DNA of 64,000 nucleotides from JBLHZY01 sp047631555 (GTDB taxonomy: Bacteria > Pseudomonadota > Alphaproteobacteria > Rhodobacterales > Rhodobacteraceae). The stretch covers positions 558,001 through 622,000 of the forward strand of contig JBLHZY010000002.1 in NCBI GenBank assembly GCA_047631555.1. The letters are read 5' to 3'. The translations under genes were made by a program, and so were the position numbers. Within the stretch, counting starts at the first letter, position 1. Each line of letters begins with the position of its first letter. The notes under the pieces are model-generated. The model did not search any database, was not told where the DNA came from, and was given only the letters and a program-made list of their open reading frames with translations. Below are positions 1 to 8,092 of this stretch, in pieces.

Positions 1-347
1 GCTTGGGCATCATCCAACCGTTGCCACAGATCGACATTTTTTACCGGCTTCTTCGCGGCGGTTTTCCAGCCGTTTTTCTTCCAGCCGTGAATCCAGCCGC
101 TCACCCCGTTTTTCACATAAGTGCTGTCGGTAATGATGGTGATATTTGAGGGGCGCTCAAGGGCCTCAAGCGCATTGATCGCGGCCAAAAGCTCCATGCG
201 GTTGTTGGTTGTGTCGGCCTCGCCGCCCTGCAAATCGCGCTGTTTCACAACCTTTTCGCCTTCGCGCGCGATCAGCAAAGCGCCCCAGCCGCCTGGGCCG
301 GGATTGCCCGAGCAGGCGCCATCGGTATAGGCATATAAATCAGCCAT
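1..347 (-). CDS. rnhA: Ribonuclease HI, 3' end cut off by the window edge
   Basis: RNase HI degrades the RNA strand of RNA-DNA hybrids in the cytoplasm. The first 115 residues are visible and start MADLYAYTDGACSGNPGPGG. The family acidic residues are seen at D9, E52 (in NNRMELLAA) and D74 (in TDSTYVKNG); the last catalytic Asp lies outside the window. The ATG overlaps the TGA of ispH (TGATG), so the two genes are translationally coupled. The ispH-rnhA order is usual in Rhodobacterales. Identity is secure; the gene is partial only because the window ends. Confidence 0.95.
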   Translation of the reverse strand, partial: MADLYAYTDGACSGNPGPGGWGALLIAREGEKVVKQRDLQGGEADTTNNRMELLAAINALEALERPSNITIITDSTYVKNGVSGWIHGWKKNGWKTAAKKPVKNVDLWQRLDDAQ

Positions 348-1300
348 CAGGAAGCCAGTTCGCGCAAGATACGCGGCACTTTGAATTCGATGTTTTCTTT
401 TGCGGTTTCAACGATTTGGGTCTCAAATTCGTAGCGTTCGTGAAAGGCGCCAATCACCTCATTGATCAGCACCTCTGGCGCGCTGGCCCCGGCCGTAATT
501 CCCACGGATTTCGCCCCCTCTAAGGCGCGCCAATCAATGTCCACGGCCCGCTGAACCAATTGTGCATATGCACAGCCCGCAGCCCGGCCCACCTCGACAA
601 GCCGTGCCGAATTCGAGGAGTTCGGCGCGCCAATCACCAAAAGCGCATCAATGCGCGGTGCGATCGCTTTTACCGCCTCTTGACGATTGGTGGTGGCATA
701 GCAAATGTCTTCTTTATGCGGCCCAATGATGGCCGGAAACCGCGCCTGCAAAGCGGCCACAATTTCCGCCGTATCATCAACAGAAAGGGTGGTCTGGGTG
801 ATAAAGGCCAGCCGCTTAGGATCGCGAATATCAAGCGTTGCGACATCCGCCGCCGTCTCAACCAAAAGCACTTCGCCCTCGGGCAATTGCCCCATGGTGC
901 CCACGGTTTCAGGATGGCCTTGATGCCCGATCATCACCATCTGAAGCCCGGCCTCGTGATGGCGCTCGGCCTCGATATGGACCTTGCTCACAAGCGGGCA
1001 GGTGGCATCAACAAACACCATTTCGCGCGCCGCCGCCGCCGCCGGAACCGCCTTTGGAACACCATGCGCTGAGAAAATAACCGGGCGATCCTGCGGGCAT
1101 TCATCAAGCTCCTCAACAAAGACCGCGCCTTTGTCGCGCAGCTCGTCCACGACGTATTTGTTGTGGACAATCTCGTGGCGCACATAGACCGGCGCGCCCC
1201 ACTTCTCCAATGCCATCTCGACGATCTTGATCGCGCGATCAACGCCTGCGCAAAAGCCGCGCGGTGCTGCAAGATAGAGGGTCAGATGTGGCTTGGTCAT
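347..1300 (-). CDS. ispH: 4-hydroxy-3-methylbut-2-enyl diphosphate reductase
   Basis: The last enzyme of the MEP isoprenoid pathway, an iron-sulfur reductase that converts HMBPP to IPP and DMAPP. At 317 aa it has the normal family length. The three cluster-binding cysteines are visible: C17 (PRGFCAGVDRA), C101 (DATCPLVSKVH) and C200 (KEDICYATTNRQ). The substrate motif EIVHNKYVV (H46), SAHGVP (H79) and SNSSNSARLVEV are also present. It is transcribed with rnhA, which it overlaps by one base. Upstream lies a terminator-like hairpin that separates it from the NYN gene. Confidence 0.97.
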   Translation of the reverse strand: MTKPHLTLYLAAPRGFCAGVDRAIKIVEMALEKWGAPVYVRHEIVHNKYVVDELRDKGAVFVEELDECPQDRPVIFSAHGVPKAVPAAAAAREMVFVDATCPLVSKVHIEAERHHEAGLQMVMIGHQGHPETVGTMGQLPEGEVLLVETAADVATLDIRDPKRLAFITQTTLSVDDTAEIVAALQARFPAIIGPHKEDICYATTNRQEAVKAIAPRIDALLVIGAPNSSNSARLVEVGRAAGCAYAQLVQRAVDIDWRALEGAKSVGITAGASAPEVLINEVIGAFHERYEFETQIVETAKENIEFKVPRILRELAS

Positions 1301-1378
1301 GGCGCGGCTCCTTTGCCCAAAGACCTAAAGTTCCCCCGCCGTGAGGTCCAGTGCCATTTGGGCGGCTCATTCACAGTT

Positions 1379-1420
1379 GTGCAAATATCCCCGCCGGAGG
1401 CATCTTTTGCAAATATCCCA
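1379..1420. repeat. Short repeat: two GCAAATATCC units flanking a CCGCCGGAGGCATC core
   Basis: Within the ispH/NYN-gene gap, GCAAATATCC occurs near 1381 and again near 1409. The core CCGCCGGAGGCATC lies between the copies. A degraded relative (AATATTTCCTCTGGCGGCGCAT) is seen near 38744. I recall similar GCCTCCGGCGGG-ATATTT strings in intergenic regions of this bacterial group; that comparison is from memory. Confidence 0.45.
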
Positions 1421-1425
1421 AACGC

Positions 1426-1458
1426 AAAAAGCCGAGCCCCCAATGCGCCCGGCTTTTC
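1426..1458 (-). terminator. Rho-independent terminator-like hairpin after the NYN gene
   Basis: The arms AAAAGCCG (1427-1434) and CGGCTTTT (1450-1457) pair across a GC-rich loop. Read on the minus strand the stem is followed by a T run. It lies just downstream of the NYN-domain gene and upstream of ispH. Confidence 0.65.
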
Positions 1459-1486
1459 ACTACTCTTTTGAACGATACGTACAGCC

Positions 1487-2059
1487 CTATTCCGGCGCGA
1501 CGTCGCTTTGATCTTCATCCTCGCGCGGCTCGCGCGGTGGGCGCCCAATCACATCGCGCAATTCATCCAATTCGATGAAGTTATCCGCTTGGCGGCGCAA
1601 CTCATCTGAGATCATTGGCGGGTTTGAACGGATCGTTGAAACAACAGAAACGCGTACCCCTTTGCGCTGAATGCTCTCCAAAAGCGGGCGAAAATCACCA
1701 TCGCCTGAGAAAAGCACGATGTGATCGACATAGGGCGCAAGCTCCATCGCGTCGACGGCAAGTTCGATATCCATATTGCCCTTAACCTTACGGCGGCCCT
1801 GGGCATCAGTATATTCTTTGGCCGATTTCGTAACCATGGTGAAGCCGTTGTAATTCAGCCAATCAACCAACGGGCGGATCGGGGAATAGTCATCGTTTTC
1901 AAGCAGGGCCGTATAGTAAAACGCGCGTAACAATTTGCCACGGCGCAAAAATTCTTGCCTTAGCAATTTATAGTCGATGTCAAAACCAAGCGCCTTTGCG
2001 GCGGCGTAAAGGTTCGAACCATCGATGAACAGCGCAAGCCGTTCGTCTCGGTAGAACAT
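1487..2059 (-). CDS. NYN-domain (LabA/DUF88-like) protein, PIN-fold nuclease family
   Basis: A 190-residue protein of the LabA/NYN family, predicted metal-dependent RNases of the PIN-like fold; its substrate is unknown. Conserved acidic motifs are visible: LFIDGSNLY (D13), GNMDIELAVDAM (D97, D103) and FSGDGDFRPLLE (D120, D122). The C-terminal tail is charged and low complexity. The open frame continues upstream, but that part is antisense to folK and low complexity. I place the start at the ATG at 2059 because AAGGAAGG lies just before it. It is divergent from folK. Confidence 0.85.
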   Translation of the reverse strand: MFYRDERLALFIDGSNLYAAAKALGFDIDYKLLRQEFLRRGKLLRAFYYTALLENDDYSPIRPLVDWLNYNGFTMVTKSAKEYTDAQGRRKVKGNMDIELAVDAMELAPYVDHIVLFSGDGDFRPLLESIQRKGVRVSVVSTIRSNPPMISDELRRQADNFIELDELRDVIGRPPREPREDEDQSDVAPE

Positions 2060-2157
2060 AAATTTTCCTTCCTTAATGCGCTTCACCAATGGCTTACATG
2101 AGTGGTACTTTAAAATATGCACTGGCGAAACGAGTGCCAAAATAGAGGAAAGCGCTG

Positions 2158-2754
2158 ATGTCGCAAGGTGAGAGTGACGCAAACTTGTGTCAGCGTGCAT
2201 TGATTGCCTTAGGGGCGAATATTCGCTCAATGGCGGGCCCTCCCGAGCAAACGATTGCCGCAGCGGTTGAGATGCTGCGCGAGGGCGGGTTGGAGATCGA
2301 AGCGCTAAGCCCGCTTTACGCCACGCCATGTGTCCCTGCCGGGGCGGGCCCTGACTATGTAAATGGGGCGTTGAGCATTCAGTGCGATCTTGGGCCAGAG
2401 GCGCTTTTGGCGCGTTTGCATGCGGTCGAGGCGGCTTTCGGGCGGGTGCGCGGGGCGCGCTGGCAGGCGCGCGAGTTGGATCTTGATCTGATTGCCTATG
2501 GCGATGCGGTTTGCCCTGATGCAACCACTTGGCAGTATTGGGCTTCTTTGCCATTTGAGGCGCAGGTAAAACAAGCGCCAAAGGGGCTTATCCTGCCCCA
2601 TCCGCGCCTTGCTGAGCGGGCCTTTGTTGTGATTCCCCTTGCCCAGATCGCGCCGGATTGGGTGCATCCGATTTTGGGCAAAAGCTTGCGCGAAATGGCG
2701 GATGCATTGCCGGTGGGCGAAAAAAACGCGCTAAAACCGCTTGATCCCGTCTAA
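2158..2754 (+). CDS. folK: 2-amino-4-hydroxy-6-hydroxymethyldihydropteridine pyrophosphokinase
   Basis: HPPK transfers pyrophosphate from ATP to 6-hydroxymethyl-dihydropterin in folate synthesis. Visible family motifs are ALIALGAN near the N terminus, RWQARELDLDLIAYGD in the middle and LPHPRLAERAFVVIPL toward the C terminus. At 198 aa it is slightly longer than the usual 160-180 because of an insert between the two core motifs. The ATG is preceded by AGGAAAG. It is followed by rpoZ and rsh, a frequent order in alphaproteobacteria. Confidence 0.95.
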   Translation: MSQGESDANLCQRALIALGANIRSMAGPPEQTIAAAVEMLREGGLEIEALSPLYATPCVPAGAGPDYVNGALSIQCDLGPEALLARLHAVEAAFGRVRGARWQARELDLDLIAYGDAVCPDATTWQYWASLPFEAQVKQAPKGLILPHPRLAERAFVVIPLAQIAPDWVHPILGKSLREMADALPVGEKNALKPLDPV

Positions 2755-2782
2755 ACAAAGGGAAATTCGGGCCAATGGGCGC

Positions 2783-2811
2783 TTGTCAAACTGGGCCATT
2801 GAGCCTACATA
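2783..2811 (+). promoter_or_regulatory. Sigma-70-type promoter for rpoZ-rsh
   Basis: TTGTCA at 2783-2788 and TACATA at 2806-2811 are separated by exactly 17 bp. The predicted start near 2818 is about 33 bases before rpoZ. This is a prediction from consensus only. Confidence 0.55.
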
Positions 2812-2850
2812 ACCCCCTTCAAACACTCCCTTGCAAGGATCAAAGAGCAC

Positions 2851-3204
2851 ATGGCCCGCGTTACGGTTGAAGATTGCGTCGATAAAGTTCCTAACCGCTT
2901 TGAGCTGGTAATGCTTGCGTCGCATCGTGCGCGCGAGATTGCGGCTGGCGGTGCGCTGACTGTTGAGCGCGACAATGATAAAAACCCCGTTGTGAGCCTG
3001 CGCGAGATTGCAGAAGAAACACAAAGCGCGGATGCTCTGCGCGAGCGGATGATCGAAAGCCATCAAACTCAGATCGAAGTTGATGAGCCTGAGGATGATG
3101 CCATGGCCCTGCTTATGGGTGCCGAGACAGATAAGCCTGCAGAAGATGATATGTCCGAAGAGAAGCTTTTGCGCGCCCTAATGGAAGCGCAAGGCCAGCA
3201 ATAA
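2851..3204 (+). CDS. rpoZ: RNA polymerase omega subunit
   Basis: Small subunit that helps RNA polymerase assembly and takes part in ppGpp response in proteobacteria. The 117-aa protein begins MARVTVEDCVDKVPNRFELV and contains the typical LASHRAREI and NPVVSLREIAEE segments, then an acidic tail of about 45 residues as is common in alphaproteobacteria. It lies directly upstream of the (p)ppGpp synthetase/hydrolase gene, the same pairing known from rpoZ-spoT in enterobacteria. Confidence 0.97.
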   Translation: MARVTVEDCVDKVPNRFELVMLASHRAREIAAGGALTVERDNDKNPVVSLREIAEETQSADALRERMIESHQTQIEVDEPEDDAMALLMGAETDKPAEDDMSEEKLLRALMEAQGQQ

Positions 3205-3238
3205 TCGGGCGTTACGCCCCACTAAGAGTGCGGACCAG

Positions 3239-5377
3239 ATGATCGACGTCGAAGACCTGATCGCGCTGGTCCGCACCTACAATCCCAAAACAAATGCTGA
3301 TCTGATCCGCGCCGCGCATGCCTATGGCGCGCAGATGCATGAGGGCCAGTATCGCCATTCCGGCGAGCCGTATTTCACCCATCCTGTTGCCGTCGCTGCG
3401 ATTCTCTCGGAGCAGCAGCTTGATGATGCGACGATCATCACCGCTCTGTTGCACGACACAATTGAAGATACCGGCAGCACTTATTCTGAGCTCGAGGCCC
3501 GCTTTGGGCGCGATGTGGCCGAATTGGTTGATGGGGTTACCAAGCTTACCAATCTTCAGCTTTCCAGCTCAGAGACCAAACAGGCCGAGAATTTCCGCAA
3601 GCTCTTTATGGCGATGTCCAAGGATCTGCGGGTTATCTTGGTCAAGCTCGCTGACCGCCTTCACAACATGCGCACGATCAAATCAATGCGCCCCGATAAG
3701 CAGGTCCAAAAGGCCCGCGAAACCATGGATATCTTTGCCCCCTTGGCCGGGCGCATGGGCATGCAGTGGATGCGCGAAGAGCTTGAGGATCTGGCGTTTC
3801 GGGTGCTCAATCCTGATGGGCGCAACTCAATCATGCGCCGCTTTATCACGCTTCAGCGCGAAACAGGCGATGTAATCCAGCAGATCACTCAAGACATCCG
3901 TCACGAGCTTGAAGGCGAAAACATTGAGGCCGAAGTGTTGGGCCGGGCCAAAAAGCCCTATTCGATCTGGCGCAAGATGGAAGAGAAAGGCATGAGCTTT
4001 TCGCGCCTTTCCGATATTTACGGCTTTCGGATCATCACCACGACTGAGGCCGATTGTTACCGGGTTTTGGGCGCGATCCATCAGCGTTGGCGCGCTGTTC
4101 CGGGCCGCTTTAAGGACTATATCAGCCAGCCCAAAACCAACGGTTACCGCTCCATTCATACGACCGTTTCGGGGCGCGATGGCAAGCGGGTTGAGGTGCA
4201 AATTCGCACCCGTCAGATGCACGAAGTTGCCGAGGCCGGGGTTGCGGCGCATTGGTCGTATCGCGACGGGGTGCGTGCGCAAAACCCCTTTGCGGTTGAT
4301 CCGGCCAAGTGGATCGCGAGCCTGACAGAGCGGTTTGAAAACGCCGAAGATCATGATGAATTCCTCGAGCATGTGAAGCTTGAGATGTATGCCGACCAAG
4401 TGTTTTGCTTCACGCCAAAGGGCGATGTTGTAAAGCTCCCCAAAGGGGCGACGCCGCTTGATTATGCCTATTCGATTCATACTCGGATCGGCGACAGCTG
4501 CGTTGGCGCAAAGGTCGATGGTATTCGCGTTCCGCTTTGGACCCGGCTGAAAAATGGCCAATCGGTCGAGATCATGACTGCCGAGGGCCAGACCCCGCAA
4601 ACCACATGGATGGATATCGTTGTGACCGGGCGCGCCAAGGCTGCGATCCGCCGCTCGTTGCGCGAAGAAAACCGCGGGCGTTTTATCAAGCTGGGGCGTG
4701 AACTTGCGCGCGTGGCCTTTGAGCATGTTGGCAAAAAGGCCACGGACAAAGCGCTGACGACGGCGGCGCGCCAGCTTTCTATTCCGTCCTTGGACGAGCT
4801 TTTGGCCCGTCTTGGATCAGCCGAACTTGGCGCGCGCGAGGTTGTTGGCGCGCTTTATCCAGAGCTGATCACGCAGGGCGATGTTGTTGATGAAAAGCGG
4901 GCCGTTCTTGGGCTTTTGCCGGATCAAACTTTTGAGCGCGCGCAATGCTGTCAGGCTTGCCCCGGCGAGCGGATTGTTGGGATTACATATCGCGGCAAAG
5001 GCGTTGTTGTGCATGCGATTGATTGTCCGGCATTGGAAGAGCTCGAAAACGAACCGGATCGCTGGATTGATCTCCAATGGCATTCGGGGCCGCACGGGCC
5101 GGTTCATAATGTCTCCCTGATCGTGGTGATCCGGAATGACGCGGGCATTTTGGGGCGGATATGCACACTTATTGGTGAGCAGAAGGCAAATATCTCAGAT
5201 TTGTACTTCATGGATCGCAAACCGGACTTTTATCGCCTACTCATTGACGTAGATTTACGGGATGTTGAACATCTGCATGCAGTAATGCTGGCACTGGAAG
5301 CAGAAAGCGATGTGGCTGAGATTGTGCGCCATCGCGATTTGGCGCGCCGCCCGCAGGGGCCGCAGCCTTCGATTTAG
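3239..5377 (+). CDS. rsh: Bifunctional (p)ppGpp synthetase/hydrolase (Rsh)
   Basis: Makes and degrades the alarmone (p)ppGpp in the stringent response. The 712-aa protein shows the full long-RSH layout: an N-terminal HD hydrolase domain (HEGQYRHSGEPYFTHP, then HDTIEDT with H72-D73 and E76-D77), a synthetase domain with RFKDYISQPKTNGYRSIH near residue 290, a TGS domain (KGATPLDYAYSIHTRIGDSC) and a C-terminal ACT domain (VIRNDAGILGRICTLIGEQK). The RFKD (RxKD) motif is the form found in bifunctional enzymes rather than RelA-only ones, and the HDxxED motif is intact, so both activities are expected. Confidence 0.95.
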   Translation: MIDVEDLIALVRTYNPKTNADLIRAAHAYGAQMHEGQYRHSGEPYFTHPVAVAAILSEQQLDDATIITALLHDTIEDTGSTYSELEARFGRDVAELVDGVTKLTNLQLSSSETKQAENFRKLFMAMSKDLRVILVKLADRLHNMRTIKSMRPDKQVQKARETMDIFAPLAGRMGMQWMREELEDLAFRVLNPDGRNSIMRRFITLQRETGDVIQQITQDIRHELEGENIEAEVLGRAKKPYSIWRKMEEKGMSFSRLSDIYGFRIITTTEADCYRVLGAIHQRWRAVPGRFKDYISQPKTNGYRSIHTTVSGRDGKRVEVQIRTRQMHEVAEAGVAAHWSYRDGVRAQNPFAVDPAKWIASLTERFENAEDHDEFLEHVKLEMYADQVFCFTPKGDVVKLPKGATPLDYAYSIHTRIGDSCVGAKVDGIRVPLWTRLKNGQSVEIMTAEGQTPQTTWMDIVVTGRAKAAIRRSLREENRGRFIKLGRELARVAFEHVGKKATDKALTTAARQLSIPSLDELLARLGSAELGAREVVGALYPELITQGDVVDEKRAVLGLLPDQTFERAQCCQACPGERIVGITYRGKGVVVHAIDCPALEELENEPDRWIDLQWHSGPHGPVHNVSLIVVIRNDAGILGRICTLIGEQKANISDLYFMDRKPDFYRLLIDVDLRDVEHLHAVMLALEAESDVAEIVRHRDLARRPQGPQPSI

Positions 5378-5510
5378 TCGCCAAATTGGGTGTTGGATCG
5401 ACGCTTTGAATGGCTGAGTTGTGCCCGGGGTGGGCGCGGATTGGCCTTGATAAATGAGGGACATGCCTTAACTGGCATAGGAGTGAGGGCGCGTTAAGCG
5501 CGATAGGTAA

Positions 5511-6248
5511 ATGGTGTTTAAACGCCGAAATAAGCTGACGTTTTTACAGACGCTTGCGCATGCCATTTGGCCGCGTGGCGGCTGGGGGCGTGCGTTTCAC
5601 TACATGCGCCACCGCGTTCGCCGTTTGCCAGATACGCCGCATAAAATCGCGCGCGGTGTCTTTGCCGGAGTTTTCACAGTTTTCACCCCGTTCTTTGGGC
5701 TGCATTTCTTGGTCGCGGCGCTTTTGGCGCGCACGATGCGGGGCAATATCGTTGCCGCATTGCTTGCGACATTCGTTGGCAATCCGCTCACTTATGTGCC
5801 CATCGGGGTGATCTCGATGAAGATCGGGCATTTGCTGCTCGGGACGAAATTTGATCCCAATGCGCATCATTCCATTGCCGGAAAATTCTTTGGCGCGGCT
5901 GAGGATTTGCGGGCCAATACTTTGGCGCTGTTTACCGATGCGGATGCAAATTGGATGGCGCTGGGCCAGTTTTGGCAAGAGGTTTTCAAGCCCTATATGG
6001 TTGGCGGAATTATTCCAGGAATCATCGCTGGCTTGGTTGGGTACTATCTGACGCTGCCGGTGATTCACGCTTATCAAAAGCGCCGCAAAGGCCGGCTTAA
6101 GGCGAAATTGGAAGAGTTGCGCGCGCGTGCTGCGGCCAAAAAGGCTGCAAAAGCCGAGGCGCATGAAGCGGCGCCGCTAGCAAGTGAGTTGGCCAAAGAA
6201 CAGCCGTCAGACACGGTCGATCCAACCCATGATGATCAAGCGGCCTAG
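5511..6248 (+). CDS. DUF2062 membrane protein
   Basis: A 245-aa integral membrane protein of the DUF2062 family, whose role is not established. A basic N-terminus (MVFKRRNKLTF) leads to a segment with DTPHKIARGVFAGVFTVFTPFFGLH and GNPLTYVPIG, the signature part of the family, then two or three hydrophobic helices. The final 60 residues are a charged Ala/Lys/Glu-rich, probably cytoplasmic tail. It lies between rsh and pdxJ. The ribosome-binding site is weak (TAGG close to the ATG). Confidence 0.8.
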   Translation: MVFKRRNKLTFLQTLAHAIWPRGGWGRAFHYMRHRVRRLPDTPHKIARGVFAGVFTVFTPFFGLHFLVAALLARTMRGNIVAALLATFVGNPLTYVPIGVISMKIGHLLLGTKFDPNAHHSIAGKFFGAAEDLRANTLALFTDADANWMALGQFWQEVFKPYMVGGIIPGIIAGLVGYYLTLPVIHAYQKRRKGRLKAKLEELRARAAAKKAAKAEAHEAAPLASELAKEQPSDTVDPTHDDQAA

Positions 6249-6347
6249 CCATCACAGGTTTTCATTCACGGGGGTGAAATTCAGGGTGTTTGCCGGGCGG
6301 GCTTGGCGCTAACCTATTGCCAACTGAGTTTTGAAATGGATGTGACC

Positions 6348-7106
6348 ATGCAGCCCATCGCCCCTCTTGGCCCGCTTCGCCTTGGCGTTAATATCGATCA
6401 CGTTGCAACGGTGCGCAATGCGCGCGGCTCGGCCTATCCTGATCCTTTGCGCGCGGCCAAGATCGCCGAAGAGGCGGGCGCCGATGGCATTACAGCCCAT
6501 CTGCGCGAAGATCGCCGCCATATTTCTGACGCTGATATCGAAGGGCTGATGGAGGTCTTGAGCGTCCCGCTGAATTTCGAGATGGCCGCAACGGATGAGA
6601 TGCAAGCGATTGCGCTGCGTCATAAGCCTCATGCCGTTTGCCTTGTTCCCGAAAAGCGCGAAGAGCGCACGACTGAGGGCGGGCTTGAGGTTGCGCGCGA
6701 GGAAAATCGGCTTGCGCATTTTATCGCGCCGCTTGCGGATGCGGGCTGTCGTGTTTCGATCTTTATCGCAGCGGACGCGCCGCAGATTGAGGCGGCTGCG
6801 CGTATCGGGGCGGCTGTGGTTGAGCTGCACACCGGCGCATACTGCGATCATCACGCCGAGGGCGATTTTGCCGCGCGCGATGCTGAATTGATCCGCTTGG
6901 GCGAGATGGCGTCTTTTGCGCATTCGCTCGGGCTTGAGGTCCATGCAGGCCACGGGCTGACTTATGATACGGTCGCGCCTGTTGCGGCATTTCCCGAGGT
7001 GCAGGAGCTTAATATCGGGCATTTCTTGATTGGTGAGGCGATCTTCCTTGGGCTTGCTCCTGCGATCCAAGAGATGCGCCGATTGATGGACGGCGCGCGC
7101 TCATGA
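6348..7106 (+). CDS. pdxJ: Pyridoxine 5'-phosphate synthase
   Basis: Condenses 1-deoxyxylulose 5-phosphate with 3-amino-2-oxopropyl phosphate to form PNP in vitamin B6 synthesis. The 252-aa TIM-barrel protein has LRLGVNIDHVATVRNARG near the N-terminus, LREDRRHISD, and HAGHGLTYD with NIGHFLIGEAI near the C-terminus. The open frame extends upstream to a TTG at 6303, and there is another ATG at 6336. I chose the ATG at 6348 because homologues begin a few residues before LRLGVNIDH. The stop overlaps the next gene (ATGA). Confidence 0.93.
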   Translation: MQPIAPLGPLRLGVNIDHVATVRNARGSAYPDPLRAAKIAEEAGADGITAHLREDRRHISDADIEGLMEVLSVPLNFEMAATDEMQAIALRHKPHAVCLVPEKREERTTEGGLEVAREENRLAHFIAPLADAGCRVSIFIAADAPQIEAAARIGAAVVELHTGAYCDHHAEGDFAARDAELIRLGEMASFAHSLGLEVHAGHGLTYDTVAPVAAFPEVQELNIGHFLIGEAIFLGLAPAIQEMRRLMDGARS

Positions 7107-7564
7107 AGGGTTTGGCGCTAACAATAGGGCTTTGTGCGCTTGGTTTTCCGGCCATTGCGCAAAGCGTTTCGGATTGCGATTGGCGCGCGCGGGCGGATGC
7201 CATCATGGAGCCGTGGGATGAAAATACGCGCACCTATGCAGGCGAACGCGTACGCATTGCTTTGCTCGATGTGATCGAGCCGGCGGCCGCGCCCTTTCAC
7301 CTTTTGCTGATCTCGCCGCCCTTTGACGAGCTTGGCGCGCGGCAATGCAAGGTGATCAGCTTTGCGGGCAATACCGGCTTTGCCTCGGTGAAGTTTCAGC
7401 AGATCGAAAGCGCGTATGATCCGTCTATTGGCCTCACGCTTCGCTTGCCAGCAAGCGCGCCAAATGCCGATGGCGGCATGGGCGATCCTATGATGCTCGC
7501 GATCACGCTCAATCAATCAACCGGGGATATCGCGCTTGATATGGCCCCGGCAACGCAAGAATAG
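7103..7564 (+). CDS. Secreted protein of unknown function
   Basis: I do not recognise the family. The 153-residue product has a clear Sec signal peptide: MKGLALTIGLCALGFPAIAQS, cleavage likely after AIAQ. The mature part is mixed alpha/beta-like with no obvious enzyme motif, and has two cysteines (one just after the signal, one near residue 92) that could form a disulfide. Its start overlaps the pdxJ stop and acpS begins 7 bases after its stop, so it is coupled into the pdxJ-acpS operon. Confidence 0.75.
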   Translation: MKGLALTIGLCALGFPAIAQSVSDCDWRARADAIMEPWDENTRTYAGERVRIALLDVIEPAAAPFHLLLISPPFDELGARQCKVISFAGNTGFASVKFQQIESAYDPSIGLTLRLPASAPNADGGMGDPMMLAITLNQSTGDIALDMAPATQE

Positions 7565-7571
7565 AGCGCGC

Positions 7572-7985
7572 ATGATCCTTGGCATCGGTACAGATTTGGC
7601 CAATATCGAGCGGATTGAAGCGACGCTTGAACGCTTTGGTGATCGCTTTCGCAATCGAGTCTTTACCGATACCGAACAGGCCAAAGCCGAGCGTCGCAAA
7701 GACGTTGCGGGCACTTATGCCAAGCGTTGGGCGGCCAAAGAGGCCTGTTCAAAAGCGCTGGGCACGGGCCTTCGGATGGGTATCGCTTGGAAGGATATGG
7801 CCGTGAGCAATATGCAAACTGGCCAGCCAGTGATGCACCTTTCAGGCTGGGCCGCTGAGCGCCTCAAAGAGATGACGCCAAAGGGGCATAGCGCCATCGT
7901 GCATGTCACGCTCACCGATGATCATCCTTGGGCGCAGGCCTTCGTTGTTATTGAAGCGCGCCCCGATCCGGTTGGGGCAGATTAA
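7572..7985 (+). CDS. acpS: Holo-[acyl-carrier-protein] synthase
   Basis: Transfers 4'-phosphopantetheine from CoA to apo-ACP. The 137-aa protein has the family's N-terminal MILGIGTDLANIERI with metal ligand D8, the FTDTEQ segment and the second signature KRWAAKEACSKALGTG with E57. An upstream in-frame codon at 7536 lies inside the preceding gene; the ATG at 7572 gives the canonical N-terminus. It precedes lepB, as usual in Rhodobacterales. Confidence 0.96.
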   Translation: MILGIGTDLANIERIEATLERFGDRFRNRVFTDTEQAKAERRKDVAGTYAKRWAAKEACSKALGTGLRMGIAWKDMAVSNMQTGQPVMHLSGWAAERLKEMTPKGHSAIVHVTLTDDHPWAQAFVVIEARPDPVGAD

Positions 7986-8030
7986 GGGCCCGTAAAACCC
8001 GCCATTTCCTAAGGAAAATGCCGCAATCGC

Positions 8031-8059
8031 TTGACAGTGGGGGGGCTGCTGCGCATGTA
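8031..8059 (+). promoter_or_regulatory. Possible promoter for lepB-rnc-era
   Basis: A perfect TTGACA at 8031-8036 is followed after 17 bp by CATGTA (8054-8059), a weak -10. It lies in the acpS-lepB gap about 35 bases before the lepB start. The -35 is convincing and the -10 is not. Confidence 0.4.
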
Positions 8060-8092
8060 GCTCAGACAAATGGGATGCAAAGGCGGATATTC

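Noticed and set aside
2060..2581. N-terminal extension of the NYN-domain frame
   Set aside because: It is antisense to folK, very rich in Pro/Arg/Ser, and a strong ribosome-binding site marks the start at 2059.
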